A DNA stretch of 64,000 bases from assembly GCA_030532575.1 (NCBI GenBank), contig JAUNKV010000002.1, positions 91,443-155,442 on the forward strand, read 5' to 3'. Under the pieces are notes generated by a model, which saw nothing but the letters and a program-made list of their open reading frames with translations, was not told where the DNA came from and ran no database searches. The stretch comes from Propionibacteriaceae bacterium (GTDB lineage Bacteria; Actinomycetota; Actinomycetes; Propionibacteriales; Propionibacteriaceae). Below, in pieces: positions 8,430 through 18,592 of the stretch (its first letter is position 1; each line of letters starts with the position of its first letter). The position numbers were made by a program, and so were the translations under genes.

Positions 8430-8519
8430 ATGAACGCCCGGAAGACATCTTTTGCCCCACCTGTGGGAGCGCTCCCACGCGCTGCCCGCACCACCCACCG
8501 CGCCCAACGCACCCACTGA
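8430..8519 (+). CDS. Possible 29-aa leader peptide
   Basis: A 30-codon ORF starting at ATG 8430 with an excellent ribosome binding site (AAGGAGG at 8418-8424, 5 bases before the ATG). The peptide is basic, with Arg and His in the second half, and has no membrane segment. Its stop (8517-8519) lies 8 bases before the next ATG (8528) and overlaps that gene's GAGG site, so it could control the downstream membrane protein by coupled translation. It spans a TGGGAGCGCTCCCA palindrome. No family is recognised; it could be a chance ORF, but the strong site argues for translation. Confidence 0.4.
   Translation: MNARKTSFAPPVGALPRAARTTHRAQRTH
8464..8477 (+). promoter_or_regulatory. LacI-type operator-like palindrome
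   Basis: TGGGAGCGCTCCCA, a perfect 14-base palindrome that matches the known binding sequence of LacI-family sugar regulators of Actinobacteria such as CebR. It lies inside the short leader ORF, 50 bases before the small membrane protein gene. No LacI-family gene is present in this window. Confidence 0.5.
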
Positions 8520-8527
8520 GGTTCCCC

Positions 8528-8845
8528 ATGATCCACTGGAAATGGAAGGCAGCCTTCCTGAACTGGCTACGCGGCCTGTCGCGGGTCAAGCGGACCATCC
8601 TGCTGACCGCCGTCACCCTCGCCGTGTTCGCGACGATCAACCTCGCCTTCCGCGTCCCCTTCGAGCCCACACGCTGGCTGTTCATCACCATCATCACAGC
8701 CGCCTTCTCCTGGTGGGGCGTGGAGCACGAACGCAAGATCCGTCAGGAGTTCATCGAGGAGGGCAGGAAGCACCACCCTCAGGTGCCAGCCCCAGAGTCA
8801 GATACCGAGCCACCGCTTGGGTCACGCACGGATCGTCCCGATTGA
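8528..8845 (+). CDS. Small membrane protein of unknown function
   Basis: A 105-aa protein with a short basic, aromatic N-terminus (about 20 residues), two hydrophobic segments (about 22-40 and 49-64) separated by a short loop, and a charged, Pro-rich cytoplasmic tail. No family is recognised. ATG 8528 is preceded by GAGG at 8518-8521. The last 95 bases overlap the end of the converging exopeptidase gene (stop at 8751), which is unusual and may mean the real end or reading is shorter; the hydrophobic part lies outside the overlap and looks genuine. Confidence 0.55.
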   Translation: MIHWKWKAAFLNWLRGLSRVKRTILLTAVTLAVFATINLAFRVPFEPTRWLFITIITAAFSWWGVEHERKIRQEFIEEGRKHHPQVPAPESDTEPPLGSRTDRPD

Positions 8846-10352
8846 GCGAGACGTGCCCCAGGCCCTCGACGGTGAGCAGCCGCCCCGAGGCCAGCCGTTC
8901 ACTCAGCCGGACCGCATTGCGATACGGCGTCACCGCATCCCCGGTGCGCCCGATCACCAGGATCGGCGGCGCTCCGTCGGCCCGCAACTCCAACGGCGGC
9001 TCAGCCGGTGCCGTCCAGAACTCACACATCGGCGGCACACCCAGCGAGGCCGCGAGTATCGGGGCCTTCACCAAGGCCTCCTCCCCCTCCGCGAGCACCG
9101 CCTCGAACCCACGATCCGGCCGATCCCCACAGATCACCCCCAACAACGCCGCAGCCCCCGCCCCCGTGCCGTCATCCTGCGCGGTGACCAGCTCCGCGGC
9201 ACGCAACAACCCCGCCCCATCCCCGTCGATGGCCCGGGCCAGGTCCTCGGCCAGGCTTGGATGGTTCCGCTCCCCCCAGTACAGGTGCCCCACCACACCC
9301 CGCGCCGCCAAACCCTGCGTCAACACCTGCTCCCCCACCGCGAGCGGCTGCCCGTCGAGCCGCTGCAGCAGCTCCTCGACAACCCCCAACACCTGAGGCC
9401 CACCAGCCCCCAGCCCGCACGACGTCTCGGCCCCACACCACTGCGCGAAGTGATGCAGCGCCTCCTCCAGCCCCGCCAGACCGACCAGCGGATGCTCCCC
9501 GCTCACCTCGACGGCCCCGTCCAGCACCATCCGCCCCACCCGCTCCGGGAACAGCTCCGCATAGGTGGCCCCCAGCAGACTCCCGTACGAAATCCCCAGG
9601 TACGAGGCGCGGGGCACCTTGAACAGGTGCCGCAGCAGATCCAGGTCCCGGGCCACCTCGAGGGTGGAGACATGATCCAGCAGCACCCCCGAGAGCTCCC
9701 GGCACGAGACCGCCACCTCCCGCCACGCACGGCCGAGCGCTGCCACCTCCACCTCGTCGTCAGGGCTGCTGTCGGCTCCATGAGCCGCCGCCAGGGCCTC
9801 AGGGGCACACCGCACCGAGGTGGACTCCCCCACCCCGCGCGGGTCCCATCCCACCAGATCAAAACCCGGGAACAGGTCCGGGCCGAACTCGCGCACCATC
9901 GGCCCCGCCGCCAGCCCCGGCCCGCCCGGGTTGAAGAAGATCGGCCCGAAGGCCCCCAGCCGCGACGGCATCCGCGTGACCGCGATCTCCAGCGCCGCCC
10001 TCGAGGGCTCCTCCCAGTCCAGCGGCACCAGCATCGTCGCACACTGTGCCGGTGCGCAGTCCCGCCAGACCAGCTCCTGCTCCCAGTACGCCTCGAGCCC
10101 CTCCCCCGGCACTGCGGGCAGCCCCGAGGCCTCCCCCGCCATCAGCTGCCGATCCGGGCTGTCCACCCCCGGCAACGGCGCAGCCCGGTGCTCCGCGACG
10201 GGACGGGTCGGCACCCCCGGGGTGGCGGGCAGCACCGGCTGGGACACCGACGCTGCCGGTGAGGGCGACGGCGCGGGCTCCGGTTCAGGGGTGGCCGTGC
10301 AGGCCGACGCCACCACGACGACGGCTGCCAGCCCCCAGAGTCCGCGCCTCAC
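8751..10352 (-). CDS. Secreted TAP-type alpha/beta hydrolase exopeptidase
   Basis: Lipoprotein of 533 aa, similar to the tripeptidyl aminopeptidases of Streptomyces (peptidase S33 family) that cut short peptides outside the cell. The signal peptide ends in a lipobox (VVASAC, Cys18), followed by a Pro/Ser-rich linker. The hydrolase core shows the oxyanion motif NPGGPG (141-146), WDPRGVGEST, and the nucleophile elbow GISYGS with Ser255; a C-terminal TAP-like domain has GRTGDAVTPY and the GLGHVS histidine region. It lies 6 bases after its paralogue upstream, so the two are probably co-transcribed. The pair suggests extracellular peptide use. Confidence 0.85.
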   Translation of the reverse strand: MRRGLWGLAAVVVVASACTATPEPEPAPSPSPAASVSQPVLPATPGVPTRPVAEHRAAPLPGVDSPDRQLMAGEASGLPAVPGEGLEAYWEQELVWRDCAPAQCATMLVPLDWEEPSRAALEIAVTRMPSRLGAFGPIFFNPGGPGLAAGPMVREFGPDLFPGFDLVGWDPRGVGESTSVRCAPEALAAAHGADSSPDDEVEVAALGRAWREVAVSCRELSGVLLDHVSTLEVARDLDLLRHLFKVPRASYLGISYGSLLGATYAELFPERVGRMVLDGAVEVSGEHPLVGLAGLEEALHHFAQWCGAETSCGLGAGGPQVLGVVEELLQRLDGQPLAVGEQVLTQGLAARGVVGHLYWGERNHPSLAEDLARAIDGDGAGLLRAAELVTAQDDGTGAGAAALLGVICGDRPDRGFEAVLAEGEEALVKAPILAASLGVPPMCEFWTAPAEPPLELRADGAPPILVIGRTGDAVTPYRNAVRLSERLASGRLLTVEGLGHVSLNRDDPCVTQAVARYLTLGLAPEGGASCPPR

Positions 10353-10358
10353 CCCTGT

Positions 10359-12029
10359 TCACGCCTTGCAGGTGGTGCCCTCGGCCGGGATCGTGCCCTC
10401 CAGCAGGTAGGCCGTGACCGCCTCGTCGATGCAGCCGTTGCCCGTCATGACCGCCCCGTGCCCGGGACCGTCGTAGGTGAGCAGATTCCCGGACTCCAGC
10501 TGCCCGGCCATCGTCTCCGCGTGCTGGTACGGAGTGGCCGAGTCCCCGGTGGAGCCGACCACCAGGATCGGGGCAGCGCCCTTCCCGGTCAGCTTCAGGT
10601 GCGGGGCGGAGCTTGCGGTCCACAGCTCACACACCGGCTCCATCCCCATGTTCGCCGCGAACAACGGCGACTTGCCCACCAGTTCCTGCCACTGCCCCTG
10701 CAGCACGCCCAGTCCCTCGTCCGCGCCGTCGACGCATCGGGTGGCGGGGAAGGCGTAGGCCACTGTCTCCCACTCCTGCTCACCGCGACCGTTGAGCAGG
10801 TCCGAGGCCTGCAGCAGCACTGTGCCATCACCACCCTGGGCTGCCGTGATGGTCTGGGTCAGCACCGGGTACTGCTCGGCCCCTGAGTACAGGAACAGGG
10901 CAATCCCGGTCGCCCCCGCCGCCTGCGTGATCGTGCGGTCCTTGACGGTGAGCGGATTCGCATCCAGCCCGGCCAGGAACTGCGAGACATTCGCGATGAT
11001 CTCGTCGGTGCTGTTGCCGAGCGGGCAGTCCCCCTCAGCCACGCACCAGTCCGCGTAGTTGCGGAAGGCCAGCTCGAAGCCCTCCGCCTGGGACACCGCC
11101 TCGTCGTTGGTGATGTCCACCGCCGAGTCCAGCACCAGCCGCCCCGTGTTCTCCGGGAACAGCTCCGCGTAGACCGCCCCCACGTAGGTGCCGTAGGAGA
11201 TGCCGAAGTAGTTCAGCTTCTCCGCCCCCAGCAGGAAGCGCACCAGGTCCAGGTCCCGGACGTTCTCGATGGTGGTGAGGTGGTCCAGCAGCTCCCCCGA
11301 GGCGTCCCGGCACTGCTTGGCGAAGCCACCCCAGGCCTCGTGCAGCGCCGTCTGCTCGGCCTCGTCGTCAGGGCTGGTGTCGGCGACGAAGGTCGCGTCG
11401 GTCTGCTCGGTGGTGCCGCACTGCACGTGCGTGGAGTCCCCGGTACCGCGCGGGTCCCAGGAGACGATGTCGTAGCCCGCCCAGCGCTCCTGCTTGTCCT
11501 TGCCCACCTCGACGGCCAGGTCCTTGCCGCCGAAGCCCGGCCCGCCGGGGTTGACGAACAGCGGCCCACGCGACGGCTCCTTGGCCGCAACCTTGAACAG
11601 GGCGATGTCCAGAGCCGCCTTCCCCGGTTCCTCCCAGTCCAGCGGTACCTTCACCGTCGCACACTGGCCGCCCTCGCAGGGGGCCCACTCCACCGACTGC
11701 TCCCAGTACGGCTGCAGGGTGTCGCCGAGCGCGGCGGGCAGGGTCACACTCGGGCTGCCCGCGCCGTCGTAGTCCAGCTGCCGGTCAGGATTGAGCCCCT
11801 CCGGGTCGTCCCAGACCTCATGCTCGGCCACCGGCACGCTCGGCACCCCCGGCTGCTGGGCGCCGACCGGCGGCGGGGCCTGCACCGACGGCTCAGCCTG
11901 CGGTGCAGGCGACTCAGACGGTTCGGACTGTGGTTTCGGCAGCACCATGCCACCGACGAAGAAGGCCACCACCAGCCCGATCGCCGTCAGGATCAGCAGA
12001 CGCTGCACCCAGGGAACCCACTCACGCAT
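10359..12029 (-). CDS. Membrane-anchored TAP-type alpha/beta hydrolase exopeptidase
   Basis: Paralogue of the downstream gene (556 aa), differing at the N-terminus: a single membrane segment (LILTAIGLVVAFFVGGMVL) anchors it instead of a lipid. It shows NPGGPG, WDPRGTGDST, the nucleophile elbow GISYGTYVG and the C-terminal VGSTGDSATPY and GPGHGA motifs of S33 tripeptidyl aminopeptidases. The start chosen is ATG 12029, with AAGGAG 5 bases before it; the first GTG (12035) lies in the upstream gene. ATG 12029 overlaps the TGA of the PSP1 gene by one base (TGATG), so translation is coupled. Confidence 0.85.
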   Translation of the reverse strand: MREWVPWVQRLLILTAIGLVVAFFVGGMVLPKPQSEPSESPAPQAEPSVQAPPPVGAQQPGVPSVPVAEHEVWDDPEGLNPDRQLDYDGAGSPSVTLPAALGDTLQPYWEQSVEWAPCEGGQCATVKVPLDWEEPGKAALDIALFKVAAKEPSRGPLFVNPGGPGFGGKDLAVEVGKDKQERWAGYDIVSWDPRGTGDSTHVQCGTTEQTDATFVADTSPDDEAEQTALHEAWGGFAKQCRDASGELLDHLTTIENVRDLDLVRFLLGAEKLNYFGISYGTYVGAVYAELFPENTGRLVLDSAVDITNDEAVSQAEGFELAFRNYADWCVAEGDCPLGNSTDEIIANVSQFLAGLDANPLTVKDRTITQAAGATGIALFLYSGAEQYPVLTQTITAAQGGDGTVLLQASDLLNGRGEQEWETVAYAFPATRCVDGADEGLGVLQGQWQELVGKSPLFAANMGMEPVCELWTASSAPHLKLTGKGAAPILVVGSTGDSATPYQHAETMAGQLESGNLLTYDGPGHGAVMTGNGCIDEAVTAYLLEGTIPAEGTTCKA

Positions 12030-12859
12030 CAACACTCCTTCCCGAGAGCCCGATCACGCTCTGCTCTCGCCTTGTAACTGGTACACACCGACGTCAGCGG
12101 ACATCGCCTGACCCCCTCGGGGCCACGCACCGAGACCTCATCCGTGGGAACATGATGCGCCACGACGGTGCCACCGGCGACCCGATCCCCGATGGCAGGG
12201 GCGCGCTTCAGGAAGTCCACGTACAGGGGGTGCTCGTAGGCCAGGCAGCACTTCAGCTTGCCACACACCCCCTGAATCTGCAGCGGATTCCCCGCCAGGT
12301 TCTGGCTGCGGGCCAGCCGCATCGAGACCGGCTCCACCTCGTCGAGGAACAGCGTGCAGCACAGCTCCCGCCCACACATCCCCACCCCACCAGCCAGCCG
12401 GGCGGTGTCGCGGGAGGCCACCTGCCTCAGATCCACCCGAGCACCCAGGGCACGGGCCAGGTCCCCCACCAGCGCCCGGAAATCCACCCGGCCGGGGGCC
12501 GTGTAGTACACCACCGCCACCTGGTCGCGCGGCTCCTTGCCCTCCACACAGTCCGCGGCCATCACCTTCATCGGCAGGCCGTGGGCGGCGATCCGCTCAG
12601 CAGCGACCTGCTGGATGTGCCGCCGTCGCTCCCGCCGGGCCTCGTCACGACGCAGGTCCGCCTCGCTGGCCCGGCCCGCGCACCGCGGCAGCGGCGCATC
12701 CGTGTGGGCCTCCTCCGGCGCCCACACCACGCGCGCCACCTCGGGGCCGTCCTCGGTGGGGTACAGCACCCAGTCCCCGACGGCGTGGTCCTCCTCGCCG
12801 GGGTCCAGGTAGTGCAGCCTCCCATGCTCCTCGAAGGTGACCGCCATGACTTTCGACAT
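12029..12859 (-). CDS. PSP1 domain protein (RicT/YaaT-like)
   Basis: Cytoplasmic protein of 276 aa with a PSP1 domain, related to RicT (YaaT) of Bacillus, which takes part in RNA maturation complexes and sporulation control; in Actinobacteria the role is not established. Typical cysteine motifs are MCGRELCC and GVCGKLKCCLAYE, the latter a hallmark of the family and able to bind an iron-sulfur cluster in RicT. ATG 12859 is favoured: it is 7 bases after a -10-like TAGGCT, predicting a leaderless mRNA. The gene leads a three-gene run with two exopeptidases. Confidence 0.85.
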   Translation of the reverse strand: MSKVMAVTFEEHGRLHYLDPGEEDHAVGDWVLYPTEDGPEVARVVWAPEEAHTDAPLPRCAGRASEADLRRDEARRERRRHIQQVAAERIAAHGLPMKVMAADCVEGKEPRDQVAVVYYTAPGRVDFRALVGDLARALGARVDLRQVASRDTARLAGGVGMCGRELCCTLFLDEVEPVSMRLARSQNLAGNPLQIQGVCGKLKCCLAYEHPLYVDFLKRAPAIGDRVAGGTVVAHHVPTDEVSVRGPEGVRRCPLTSVCTSYKARAERDRALGKEC

Positions 12860-12866
12860 GACAGAT

Positions 12867-12888
12867 AGCCTACTGGCGGCCACTGACA
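12867..12888 (-). promoter_or_regulatory. Promoter-like motif before PSP1 gene
   Basis: On the minus strand TGTCA (12888-12884), 11 bases, TAGGCT (12872-12867), then 7 bases to ATG 12859. Same geometry as the sites before cydD and radA, predicting leaderless transcription. Confidence 0.5.
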
Positions 12889-12915
12889 GTTTTTCGTCCT
12901 GTTTTCCTGCCAGTG

Positions 12916-14316
12916 TCAGGAGGTGCGTTCCGCCCTCGCCCGGGCCCGGGCGCGACGGAAGGCCCCGTCGATGCCCCAGCCACCGCCGCCGACGGCGATG
13001 AACAGCATCCCGACCGCACCGAGCAGCAGGTCCCGGTCGCCGGAGAAGCCCTCGACGCCGGGCACGAACGGGCTGAACGCGCCCCAGCGGTACAGCGCCA
13101 GCGAGGCAACCGAGGCCGCCAGCATGAGAAGCCCCGCCACCCGGACCATCATCCCGATCACCAGGCACAACGCGATCCCACCGAAGGTGAAGCCCAGCAC
13201 CCAGGTCATCAGCTCCGGCTGCGGCAGCGCCGTCGTGGCCAGCCGTTCCGCCGTCGCCTCAGGGGAGGTGAGCATCTGATAGCCGATCACGCCGAGGATC
13301 GCCGCCACCACCAGTCGCAGGAACAGCAGCCCCAGCGATGGCAGGAACTTGTCCGTGACCCGCTTGGGGGCGGCCTGCGGGACACGCACCTCGTCCAGAC
13401 CGGAGGTCTCCACCACGCCGAGCCGTTCGTTGCGAGCAGCGCGTTCCGCCGCGATCAGCTCCTGGCGGCGACGCTCCTCGTCCAGCTCCTCGGTGGGCAC
13501 CACCACCGTCGGCTCCGGCACCGGTTCGGCGATCACCTCGGTCGGCTCCTCGCCCCCGTCCCGGAACACCCCGTCCGGCACCGCGGCCGCAGGCTCCTCC
13601 GTCGGGGTCACGACGGGGCGGGGCCTAACCCGCTCCTCGGCGACGGGGACCACCTCGGTCAGCTCGTCCTCGACCTCGGGCTGGGCCGCGGGCGTCGGGA
13701 CAGCCTCGGCCTCTGGCGCCTCCTGGAACAGCGGCACCTCCTGGGTGGAGGTGATCGGGTCCTCGGGCTCCAGCTCCACCTTGGCCGTGGGTTCATCGGC
13801 CTCCGCCTCGGCCGACGCGGCGATCACCTCCGGCTCGGGGCGGGCCGGGCTCGGCGCCACCACCGGGGCCTCAGGCATCCGCCTGCCGACGGTGGGCTCC
13901 GCGTCGACCGTGGGCGAGGCAGCGGGACTGCGGTGCAGCGCCGGGCGGGCCGGGGCAACGGGACGCGGCGGAACCCCGGATTCGCTGGGTGAGGGCGCGG
14001 ACTGGACGTCACCTGCGGCGCGGCTCGGGGCCACCGGGGCTTCAGCCTGAGGGGCGGGCATCGGCTTCAGCGGTGTCGCCTCCTGGGCTGCCGGGTCGCT
14101 CAGCACCACCCGCGTGGTCGGCTCCGCCTCGACCTCCTCGCCCTCCTCGATGCGCGGCCTGACGCTCGGCGGGGTCACCTGGACCGACTGCTCCGGGGTG
14201 TGGTCGTCCCACTCAGCCGGGCTGACCGCAGTGCCGTACTCGCTCTGCTCGTCATCCCACTCGGCGTCCCGGGGCGTGCCCTGACGCACCCACTCGCCGT
14301 CGTTGCCTGAAGACAT
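12916..14316 (-). CDS. DoxX-like membrane protein with long acidic N-terminus
   Basis: 466-aa protein in two parts. Residues 1 to about 310 are acidic, Pro/Glu/Val-rich and of low complexity, probably an unstructured cytoplasmic tail. The C-terminal 150 residues hold about four membrane segments, beginning LGLLFLRLVVAAILGVIG, with the arrangement of DoxX-family proteins, some of which take part in redox or thiosulfate oxidation. The start ATG 14316 has AGGAGG 6 bases before it; the longer ORF upstream is not needed. It is single-gene and read leftward. Function is inferred only from the DoxX resemblance. Confidence 0.65.
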   Translation of the reverse strand: MSSGNDGEWVRQGTPRDAEWDDEQSEYGTAVSPAEWDDHTPEQSVQVTPPSVRPRIEEGEEVEAEPTTRVVLSDPAAQEATPLKPMPAPQAEAPVAPSRAAGDVQSAPSPSESGVPPRPVAPARPALHRSPAASPTVDAEPTVGRRMPEAPVVAPSPARPEPEVIAASAEAEADEPTAKVELEPEDPITSTQEVPLFQEAPEAEAVPTPAAQPEVEDELTEVVPVAEERVRPRPVVTPTEEPAAAVPDGVFRDGGEEPTEVIAEPVPEPTVVVPTEELDEERRRQELIAAERAARNERLGVVETSGLDEVRVPQAAPKRVTDKFLPSLGLLFLRLVVAAILGVIGYQMLTSPEATAERLATTALPQPELMTWVLGFTFGGIALCLVIGMMVRVAGLLMLAASVASLALYRWGAFSPFVPGVEGFSGDRDLLLGAVGMLFIAVGGGGWGIDGAFRRARARARAERTS

Positions 14317-14540
14317 GAATCCTCCTGAAGCCGTCACCAGTTCCAGCACCCACCGGGGGCAGGCACTCATTGCCATCATCGCATCGACAGCACGGACTGC
14401 GGCCAAGGCGCGCCCGCGATCCCCAGGAGCTTCACCTTCTTCCAATTCTGTGCCCTCCCCCTTCCGTTTCCTGCAGGAAGGACTACGCTGGGAACAACCG
14501 GGCGCCACAGGCGACGTCCGGAGTCGACGAAAGGCACATC

Positions 14541-14933
14541 ATGGAGACCACGGAGGCAGTCAGCGAAACCAAAGTCGTCGTGAGCCGGGTGACCGCAACC
14601 CCGCTCAAGGACGTGTGGGCCTTCATCATGAGACCCGAGGGGGTGGCCGTCCTGCTGGGCGAGGGCGGGGTCCTCGGCAACAAGGGTGAGGACTGGCGCG
14701 CGAACGACGGCACCTACGGCATCACCCGCAGCTTCCACCCGCTGGAGCAGATCCGCTTCTCGTGGCACGCCCACGAGGGCGCACCCGCCACGCTGGTGGA
14801 CCTGCAGCTGCACACCGACGGTGAGGGCACCCGGCTCGACCTGAGCCACGAGCACCTGCCGGACGATGCCGACCAGGCAGCCCTGGAGGCGAAGTGGGGC
14901 GACGTCCTGGACCGGATCGTCGCCGGGGCGTGA
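14541..14933 (+). CDS. START/SRPBCC-fold protein
   Basis: Small cytoplasmic protein of 130 aa of the SRPBCC (Bet v1-like, AHSA1-type) superfamily. The pattern of an N-terminal strand with VTATPLKDVWAFI, the LEQIRFSW strand, the ATLVDLQL strand and a long C-terminal helix fits the fold, which binds hydrophobic ligands or assists Hsp90-like proteins. The start ATG 14541 has GAAAGG upstream. It stands between the leftward DoxX gene and the leftward mutarotase gene, and ends before a hairpin. The ligand is unknown. Confidence 0.7.
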   Translation: METTEAVSETKVVVSRVTATPLKDVWAFIMRPEGVAVLLGEGGVLGNKGEDWRANDGTYGITRSFHPLEQIRFSWHAHEGAPATLVDLQLHTDGEGTRLDLSHEHLPDDADQAALEAKWGDVLDRIVAGA

Positions 14934-14973
14934 TCCGGGTCCACTGACCCGCTCCACGGCCCCCGGCCGAGGT

Positions 14974-15009
14974 GGTGGCGAATCCTCGGGAAACCGGCGG
15001 TTCGCCACC
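14974..15009 (+). terminator. Convergent stem-loop terminator
   Basis: GGTGGCGAA (14974-14982) pairs perfectly with TTCGCCACC (15001-15009), loop 18 bases. It separates the rightward START-like gene from the leftward mutarotase gene. There is no clear T run, so the assignment is tentative. Confidence 0.45.
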
Positions 15010-15027
15010 GGCGGGTCCGCGCTGCGC

Positions 15028-15366
15028 TCAGCGCACAGCCTGGAGCTGGTCGGCCAGGTTGAACACCTCGCGCAGTGGGGTCGCCGCCTGGTCGGCCCGC
15101 CCGTCCAGACCGACGAAGAAACGTGACATCTCCGCCTCCCAGCGGGCCGCGACGGGGGAGGCCGCCAGATAGGCCTGCGCTGCGGCGTCGTCATCGGTCT
15201 CGTAGTAGCCGACGAGCCTGCCACCGTCGGCCAGGAACAGCGAGTAGTTGCGCCGCCCTGCGGCCTCGATCTCGGCCAGCATCTCCGGCCACACCGGGCT
15301 GTGCCGCTCGATGTACTCATCCAACAGCTCCGGCTTGACCTGCAGCTCGAAACACACCCGTGCCAT
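15028..15366 (-). CDS. L-rhamnose mutarotase-like protein
   Basis: Cytoplasmic protein of 112 aa of the RhaM/YiiL family, which interconverts the alpha and beta forms of L-rhamnose. The typical features are present: N-terminal FELQVKPELLDEYIERH, HSPVWPEM, the NYSLFL strand and LVGYYET, and the C-terminal FF. No rhamnose genes are nearby, so the true sugar may differ. The start ATG 15366 has GGAGG 7 bases before it; upstream codons in the open frame overlap the hppA promoter region and are ignored. It is divergent from hppA. Confidence 0.8.
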   Translation of the reverse strand: MARVCFELQVKPELLDEYIERHSPVWPEMLAEIEAAGRRNYSLFLADGGRLVGYYETDDDAAAQAYLAASPVAARWEAEMSRFFVGLDGRADQAATPLREVFNLADQLQAVR

Positions 15367-15455
15367 CGCACACCTCCACGACAGAAAAACCTTCCCCCCA
15401 TCATGCCCGAGACCGTATCTGCGCAGGTCAGCTGCCCAAAGCGGCCCCCCAGAAA

Positions 15456-15481
15456 TTTTTGTCACCGGGCAGGCGTAGAGT
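15456..15481 (+). promoter_or_regulatory. Promoter-like motif before hppA
   Basis: TTTTTGTCA (15456-15464), 11 bases, TAGAGT (15476-15481). Unlike the related sites before cydD, radA and the PSP1 gene, 54 bases lie between the -10 box and the ATG, including a ribosome binding site, so this mRNA would have a leader. Confidence 0.5.
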
Positions 15482-15535
15482 CCTTGGCACGGTGTCCGGC
15501 ACAGCAGCTGGGCACTGACACCGCAAGGAGCAATG

Positions 15536-18001
<2,466 letters not shown>

Positions 18002-18016
18002 CATTCCTTTGGTCAG

Positions 18017-18062
18017 GTTTCGAGGCGGCGGCGTCGAAGGGGTGTCGCAGCCGCCCCGAAAC
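18017..18062 (+). terminator. Possible hppA terminator
   Basis: GTTTCG (18017-18022) and GGCGGC pair with GCCGCC and CGAAAC (18057-18062), with one unpaired base on each arm, 16 bases after the hppA stop. No T run follows. Confidence 0.4.
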
Positions 18063-18110
18063 ATGGAAGGGTTCAGGTGATCCCCTCGATCTCCTCGAAA
18101 GGATGGGTGC

Positions 18111-18560
18111 ATGAGCAACCAGCAGCCCTTTGACCCGAACGTCTCCGGCAACGTGTGGGAGCAGTCGCAGCCGACCGGCAACGTCTGGGACCAGCAGGCG
18201 ATGGAGGCCTGGGGCACCCCGCAGCAACAGCAGCCAACCCCTGCCGCCCCACCGCCGCCTCCGCCCGCGCCCAGCCCCGCCGCGCTGTACTTCCAGTCGT
18301 TGTTCGACTTCAAGTTCAGCTCCCTGCTCACCCTGCGGGCGGTGCAGGTGGCCTACCCGGTGCTGCTGGTGGCGCTGGGGCTGCTGCTGCTCACCGATGC
18401 GATCTGGTCCTTCACCTCCGGGGTCGGGACGGGGCTGCTGCGGCTGCTCATCTCGGCGCTGTTGTTCGTGATCGGCGCGACGGTGCTCCGGGTGGCGCTG
18501 GAGGTGGCGGTGGCCGTGGTGCGCAGCTCCGAGGACATCCGCTCCCAGCTCCACCGGTAG
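18111..18560 (+). CDS. DUF4282-like membrane protein
   Basis: 149-aa protein. The first 60 residues are hydrophilic, rich in Gln, Pro and Ala with a proline run (about 45-51). The remainder holds FDFKFSSLLTLRAVQ followed by two membrane segments (about 78-95 and 105-125) and a charged end, the pattern of DUF4282 proteins, whose role is unknown. ATG 18111 has GAAAGGATG 6-13 bases upstream. It lies between hppA and femX on the same strand. Confidence 0.65.
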   Translation: MSNQQPFDPNVSGNVWEQSQPTGNVWDQQAMEAWGTPQQQQPTPAAPPPPPPAPSPAALYFQSLFDFKFSSLLTLRAVQVAYPVLLVALGLLLLTDAIWSFTSGVGTGLLRLLISALLFVIGATVLRVALEVAVAVVRSSEDIRSQLHR

Positions 18561-18580
18561 GCAGGTGCTCGGGAAGCCGG

Positions 18581-18586
18581 TAGGTT
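18581..18586 (+). promoter_or_regulatory. -10 box for leaderless femX mRNA
   Basis: TAGGTT followed by 6 bases and the GTG start of femX (18593). No ribosome binding site is visible. Confidence 0.4.
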
Positions 18587-18592
18587 TGGGGC

